From NCBI RefSeq assembly GCF_022919715.1, contig NZ_CP095042.1:1674001-1738000 (forward strand): 64,000 nucleotides of DNA. The letters are read 5' to 3'. The position numbers and the translations under genes are program-made. Positions 60,117 through 64,000 of the stretch are shown one piece after another. Position 1 is the stretch's first letter, and each line of letters starts with the position of its first letter. The notes under the pieces are model-generated. The model did no database searches. It worked only from the letters and a program-made list of their open reading frames with translations, and was not told the DNA's origin. The stretch is from Agromyces sp. H17E-10. GTDB taxonomy: Bacteria > Actinomycetota > Actinomycetes > Actinomycetales > Microbacteriaceae.

Positions 60117-60154
60117 CGTGACGAGCGATGGGGGACCGCCTCAAGGGCGACGGC

Positions 60155-60173
60155 GCGATTTCATGCGAATCGC
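60155..60173. promoter_or_regulatory. Inverted repeat upstream of the C11 peptidase gene
   Basis: GCGATT (60155-60160) and AATCGC (60168-60173) are perfect arms around 7 bases, 40 bases before the peptidase start and just past the module B permease stop. It may be an operator or a weak terminator. Confidence 0.35.
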
Positions 60174-60190
60174 ACCACGCCCCCAAGGGC

Positions 60191-61570
60191 CTACTCCTTG
60201 AGGTCGAGCATGGGCGTCGGCCGGCGGAATCCCTTCGTCGCGATCGCCAGGATGATCACGCCGACCGCGAGCCAGATGCCGCCGATCAGGAACGTGCGGG
60301 GCGACAGGTTCGTCCAGAGCCAGACGGTCAGCGCGAAGCCGATGAGCGGCAGGATGAGGTTGCGGACGAGGCCCCAGCCCGAGCGCTCCCGGCGGTCGAA
60401 GTAGTAGTGCTTGATGACCGCGAGGTTGACGACCGAGAACGCGATGAGCGCGCCGAAGCTGATCATCTCGGTGAGTGCGAGCAGCTCGATCCAGATCGCG
60501 AGCAGCGACACCGCCGACACGATCAGGATCGCGACGTGCGGGGTGCCGAACCGCTTGTTGAGGTGCCCGAAGATCGAGCGCGGCAGCACGCCGTCGCGAC
60601 CCATCGCGAACAGGATGCGCGCGACCGACGCCTGCGACGTGAGCGCCGACCCGAAGGCGCCAGCGACGAACCCGGCGATGAAGAGCGGCGTGAGCCACTG
60701 GCCGCCGACCGCCTGCACGACGTCGAACGCGGCGGTGTCGGCCGAGCCGAACTCGTTCGACGGGAACCCGATCTGCGCGCAGTACGCGAGCAGGATGAAG
60801 AGGAGGCCGGCGCCGATCGTCGTGATCATGATGGCCCGCGGCACCGTGCGGGTGGAGTCCTTCGCCTCCTCCGCGAGAGTCGACACGGCGTCGAAGCCGA
60901 GGAACGAGAGGCAGAGAATCGCCGCACCCGCGAACAGCGGGGCGATGCCGTCGACCGTGCCGTCGCCGGTGAACGGGGCGAGCAGGTCGACCTCGCTTCC
61001 GCCGGCCGCGGCGACCACGAGCGCGACGAACACGACGATGAAGATCACCTGCACGGCGATGATCACGAAGTTCGCCCGCGCGACCGAGACGATGCCGATG
61101 AGGTTGAGCACGGTGACGATGGCGATCGCGAGCACGATCCACACCCACGGCGGCACCGCGGGGAACGAGGTGTTCAGGTAGAGCCCGAGCACCAGGTAGT
61201 TGATCATCGGCAGGAACAGGTAGTCGAGCAGCAGCGCCCACCCCGAGAGGAACCCGACCGCGCCGCCGAAGCTGCGTTGCGCGTACACGTACGCCGAGCC
61301 CGCGTACGGGTAGGCCACGGCCATGCGCGCGTACGAGCGGGCGGTGAACACCATGACGACGAGCGTGATGATGTACGAGGCCGCCACCCGCCCGCCCGTG
61401 ATCTCGGTGACGATGCCGTAGGTGGTGAACACGGTGAGCGGCACCATGTAGGCGAGGCCGAAGAGTGTGAGCGACGGAACGCCGAGCACGCGCTTGAAGC
61501 GGCCCTCGGTGACCTGCGCGGTCGCCGAGGTGGGTGAGATCAGCGGCTCGGGGGCGGGCGACTGGGACAT
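60191..61570 (-). CDS. APC-superfamily amino acid/amine permease, module B
   Basis: 459 residues with about 12 helices. APC features are FKRVLGVPSLTLFGLAYMVPLTVFTTYG, YPYAGSAYVYAQRSFGG, LSFLGFDAVSTLAEEAKDSTRTVPRAI (the conserved F-x-G-F-D...EE-x-K-D loop) and FAMGRDGVLPR. ATG 61570 follows AAAGGATCC. It lies 23 bases behind the amidohydrolase gene and is co-transcribed with it. It belongs to a different APC subgroup from the module A permease, so the two modules were probably assembled separately. Confidence 0.9.
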   Translation of the reverse strand: MSQSPAPEPLISPTSATAQVTEGRFKRVLGVPSLTLFGLAYMVPLTVFTTYGIVTEITGGRVAASYIITLVVMVFTARSYARMAVAYPYAGSAYVYAQRSFGGAVGFLSGWALLLDYLFLPMINYLVLGLYLNTSFPAVPPWVWIVLAIAIVTVLNLIGIVSVARANFVIIAVQVIFIVVFVALVVAAAGGSEVDLLAPFTGDGTVDGIAPLFAGAAILCLSFLGFDAVSTLAEEAKDSTRTVPRAIMITTIGAGLLFILLAYCAQIGFPSNEFGSADTAAFDVVQAVGGQWLTPLFIAGFVAGAFGSALTSQASVARILFAMGRDGVLPRSIFGHLNKRFGTPHVAILIVSAVSLLAIWIELLALTEMISFGALIAFSVVNLAVIKHYYFDRRERSGWGLVRNLILPLIGFALTVWLWTNLSPRTFLIGGIWLAVGVIILAIATKGFRRPTPMLDLKE

Positions 61571-61593
61571 GGGGGATCCTTTCGTGTGCGTCG

Positions 61594-63246
61594 CTACGTT
61601 GCGGCGCGGTATCGGGGGCTTCCTGCGAGGTAGGTGGCGCGGATGGGGAGGTCGGGCAGCTCGCCCGGGGCGAGCTCGCGCGGGTCGCGCACGAACTCGA
61701 CGAGGTCGGCGCTCGCACCCGGTTCGATGCGGCCCCAGGTCGCGGATGCCTCGGCCGAGGCATCCCCGAACGCCTGGTACGCGACGGCGGCCGAGTAGGC
61801 GTCGAGTGCGCGGTCGATCGGGAGGATCTCGTCGGGCGTCCAGCCGCCGGCCGGCACGCCGTCGGCGGTCTGCCGGGAGGCGGCGATCGCAAGCCCGTCG
61901 AGCGGGGCGCCCGAGCTCACCGGCCAGTCGGAGCCGAATGAGAGCACGGCGCCCGACTCGGCGATCGTGTGCATGCGGTACTGGCGGTCGGCACGCGCCT
62001 GTCCGAGGCGCGGCACGGTGAGCACCGTCATGAGCGGGTCGAGCTGCGCCCAGAGCGGCTGCATGCACGCAATCACGCCGAGCTCGGCGAAGCGGGCGAG
62101 GTCTGCGTCGTCGACGAGCTGCGCGTGCGCGATCACGGGTCGGCGGTCGCGGGGGCCGTTGGCGTCCATGGCGCGTTCGATCGCGTCGAGCGCCTGGCGC
62201 ACGGCGGCGTCGCCGATCGCGTGGATGTGCACCTGGAACCCGGCGGCGTCGACCGCGCGCACGGCGTCGTCGAGGTCGCGCCCCTGCCAGACCGCCATGC
62301 CGTGCTTGTGCAGCGCCGAGCAGTACGGCTCGAGCAGGGCGCCCGTCTCCGACTCGATGACGCCGTCGGCGAAGAACTTGACGGTGTTCGCGGTCAACAG
62401 CGGCGAGCCGAGTGCCTCGACGCGGCGGCGGTCCTCGACCATCGCGGGCAGCTGTCGGGCGAAACGACGCGGGTCGGCGTAGAGCGCGAGGTTGAAGCGA
62501 ACGGGCAGCAGGTCGTGCCGGGCGGCGTCGAGGTAGCTCTCGACGTCGCCGGGCTCGACCCAGGCGTCCTGCACCCAGGTGACGCCGCGCGCGAGGTAGT
62601 ACTCCCCCGCGCGCTGCAGCGCGCGGCGACGCTCGTCGACCGGACGGGGCGGCGCGACGTCGAGCACGAGGTCGACGGCGCCCCACTCGCGCAGAGTGCC
62701 GAGCGGGCTGCCGTCGGCCCGGCGGGTGATCTCGCCGAGCTCGGGCTCGGGCGTGTCGGCGTCGATGCCCGCGAGCTCGAGCGCCCTCGAGTTGACCCAG
62801 ATCGTGTGGTAGTCGTAGGCACGCAGTACGACGGGCCGGTCGGCGACCGCCGCGTCGAGCCAGCGGGCGTCGAACAGGCCCTCGTCGACGAGGGCGGGGT
62901 CGTACGAGGCGCCGAAGATCCACGGCGCGTCGGGGTTGGCCGCGGCGTACCCGGCGACGGCCGCGACGATCTGCTCGACCGAGGTGCAGTCGCGCACGTC
63001 GGGGCCTTCGGCCTCGAGGCCGCCGAAGAGCGGATGCGCGTGCCCGTCGCCGAACGACGGCATGAGGAACCCACCGGCGAGATCGACGACTTCGATCGAC
63101 GCGTCGGCGGCGCGGGCGGCCTCGGCCGCGGCATCCGCTTCGTCGTCGAGCGCGACCACGAGACCGTCGCGTACGAGGAGCGATCGCGAGGTGGCCGCAC
63201 CGGCTCCGCGCCAGATGGTTCCGCCGAAGAAGTGGGTCGTGGTCAT
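61594..63246 (-). CDS. Amidohydrolase (amidohydrolase-3/YtcJ-like), module B
   Basis: 550 residues. Metal-site signatures are FGDGHAHPLFGG (HxH), TVKFFADGVIESETGALLEPY (bridging lysine region), HIHAIGDAAV, VIAHAQLVDD and FGSDWPVSSGAPLDGL, in the same order as in the module A enzyme. The C-terminal sandwich strand is PGASADLVEFVRD. The ATG at 63246 begins MTTTHFFGGTIWRG. Upstream lies an array of four palindromic sites and then a divergent TetR gene. The substrate is unknown; the partner permease suggests an amino-acid-like or amine product. Confidence 0.9.
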   Translation of the reverse strand: MTTTHFFGGTIWRGAGAATSRSLLVRDGLVVALDDEADAAAEAARAADASIEVVDLAGGFLMPSFGDGHAHPLFGGLEAEGPDVRDCTSVEQIVAAVAGYAAANPDAPWIFGASYDPALVDEGLFDARWLDAAVADRPVVLRAYDYHTIWVNSRALELAGIDADTPEPELGEITRRADGSPLGTLREWGAVDLVLDVAPPRPVDERRRALQRAGEYYLARGVTWVQDAWVEPGDVESYLDAARHDLLPVRFNLALYADPRRFARQLPAMVEDRRRVEALGSPLLTANTVKFFADGVIESETGALLEPYCSALHKHGMAVWQGRDLDDAVRAVDAAGFQVHIHAIGDAAVRQALDAIERAMDANGPRDRRPVIAHAQLVDDADLARFAELGVIACMQPLWAQLDPLMTVLTVPRLGQARADRQYRMHTIAESGAVLSFGSDWPVSSGAPLDGLAIAASRQTADGVPAGGWTPDEILPIDRALDAYSAAVAYQAFGDASAEASATWGRIEPGASADLVEFVRDPRELAPGELPDLPIRATYLAGSPRYRAAT

Positions 63247-63291
63247 GCACCGTTGCTTTCCGTCGACCCGGCGTCGGTGACGCCGGGCGCT

Positions 63292-63349
63292 GTTCGTACG
63301 AACGTCGCGTCGTACGAACGCTGTTCATACGAACACTGTTCGTATCGAG
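63292..63349. promoter_or_regulatory. Array of four TetR-type operators, consensus GTTCGTACGAAC
   Basis: Sites: 63292-63303 (12 of 12), 63308-63319 (10 of 12), 63323-63334 (11 of 12) and 63338-63349 (9 of 12), repeating every 15-16 bases. They fill the space between the amidohydrolase and TetR starts. The last site overlaps a plausible -35 of the TetR gene, whose -10 may be TACACT (63361-63366). Confidence 0.85.
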
Positions 63350-63399
63350 TTCTGAGAGGTTACACTCTCCGCAGGGCAGACGGAAGAGGCGGGCGCAAC

Positions 63400-64000
63400 A
63401 TGTCGACGGTGAATCGCGAACAGCTCGTGCGCGTCGCGCTCGAGATCGTCGACGAGCAGGGCAGCGACGCGCTCACCATGCGCACCCTCGCGGGCCGGGT
63501 GCACCGGCAGGTCTCGTCGCTCTACAACCACGTCGGCAGCCGCGACGAGCTCATCGAGCTCATCCGGGCGCGCATCGTGAGCGAGATCGACACCTCGGCG
63601 TTCGCCGAGCACCGATGGGACGTCGCCCTCGAGGACTGGGCCCGCTCGTACCTGCGCGTCTTCGCGGCCCACCCGAACCTCATCCGCGTCCTCGCGACGA
63701 CGCCCATCCGGGACGTGTCGACGTTCGAGATCTACGACGTCGTGATCGGGGCGCTCATCGACGCGGGCTGGCCGCTGCAGGACGCGGTCGCCGTGATGCG
63801 CACGGTCGAGGCCCATGTGCTCGGCTCGGCGCTCGACATCGTCGCCCCGGGCGACATGCTCGACCAGGCGTCGGTGCCCGCCGAGCTCGAGATGGTGCAC
63901 GCCGCGCTCGCACCCGAGTACGAGGAGACCACGAGCGCCGCCGCCGCCTTCGAGATCGGCATCGCGGCCCTCCTCGACGGCCTGCGCGCGAGGCGGGCCG
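63400..64000 (+). CDS. TetR-family regulator, module B (C-terminus beyond the window)
   Basis: At least 200 residues are present, starting MSTVNREQLVRVALEIVDEQG at ATG 63400, and the frame is open to the edge. HTH: ALTMRTLAGRVHRQVSSLYNHVGSRDELIEL (about 24-54), with the YNH turn of the TetR class. The C-terminal part (WDVALEDWARSYLRVFAAHPNLIRVLATTP) resembles the TetR_C_1 domain of the tetracycline-repressor type. It is divergent from the amidohydrolase-permease operon, with the four-site operator array between, so it almost certainly controls that operon and itself. Confidence 0.88.
   Translation, partial: MSTVNREQLVRVALEIVDEQGSDALTMRTLAGRVHRQVSSLYNHVGSRDELIELIRARIVSEIDTSAFAEHRWDVALEDWARSYLRVFAAHPNLIRVLATTPIRDVSTFEIYDVVIGALIDAGWPLQDAVAVMRTVEAHVLGSALDIVAPGDMLDQASVPAELEMVHAALAPEYEETTSAAAAFEIGIAALLDGLRARRA

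Overview
The window is about 72 percent G+C by eye. It has dense genes, many 4-base ATGA/GTGA start-stop overlaps, purine-rich ribosome sites, and heavy use of GAC, GCG, CTC and TCG codons. Two F420-type oxidoreductases, a polyprenol-phosphate mannosyltransferase, a NADP-type glutamate dehydrogenase and many secreted glycosidases point to a Gram-positive actinobacterium, most likely a Microbacteriaceae (Agromyces-like). That placement is inference from gene content and style; there is no rRNA here. I found no tRNA, rRNA, CRISPR array, insertion sequence or prophage.

Layout. 1-5.7 kb: a large secreted metallophosphoesterase cut by the left edge, then a DNA methyltransferase-GntR regulator pair. 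5.8-10 kb: an amidohydrolase, an APC permease and a TetR regulator (module A). 10-14.3 kb: lipoate ligase, a tetR-membrane-membrane operon and a histidine phosphatase. 14.3-21.6 kb: glycan degradation, with a secreted GH20 hexosaminidase, an alpha/beta hydrolase, a very large secreted GH31 enzyme and a Ddn-like F420 protein. 21.6-31 kb: MarR-MFS efflux pair, GH1 beta-glucosidase, glutamate dehydrogenase, a hydroxyacid dehydrogenase, a beta-lactamase-fold lipoprotein and an aldo/keto reductase.

31-39.8 kb: NYN-LOTUS protein, zinc alcohol dehydrogenase, an LldR-LldD lactate pair with two perfect 15-bp operators, small unknown proteins, a RibD-like reductase opposite a TetR, a SulP transporter and a SemiSWEET-like protein. 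39.9-50.2 kb: a carbohydrate locus built from GH3, a 65-residue one-helix microprotein, two paralogous 438-residue MFS transporters, TetR, a carboxylesterase and two ROK regulators. 50.2-60.1 kb: mannosyltransferase, POT peptide transporter, DUF4097-type lipoprotein, membrane proteins, three coupled membrane-anchored secreted proteins, an LLM F420 oxidoreductase and a clostripain-like protease. 60.2-64 kb: a second permease-amidohydrolase-TetR set (module B) with a four-site operator array; its TetR is cut by the right edge.

Three sequence-level signals cut across genes. The heptamer GGATGCC/GGCATCC is clearly over-represented, drags rare codons with it, and forms inverted pairs in at least two terminator-like hairpins, much like DNA-uptake sequences in other phyla. 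A palindromic REP-like repeat (GGTTTCGAGACG...CCTCAACC) lies between genes and supplies stop codons to two of them. Several transcription-factor operators can be read directly next to their regulators.
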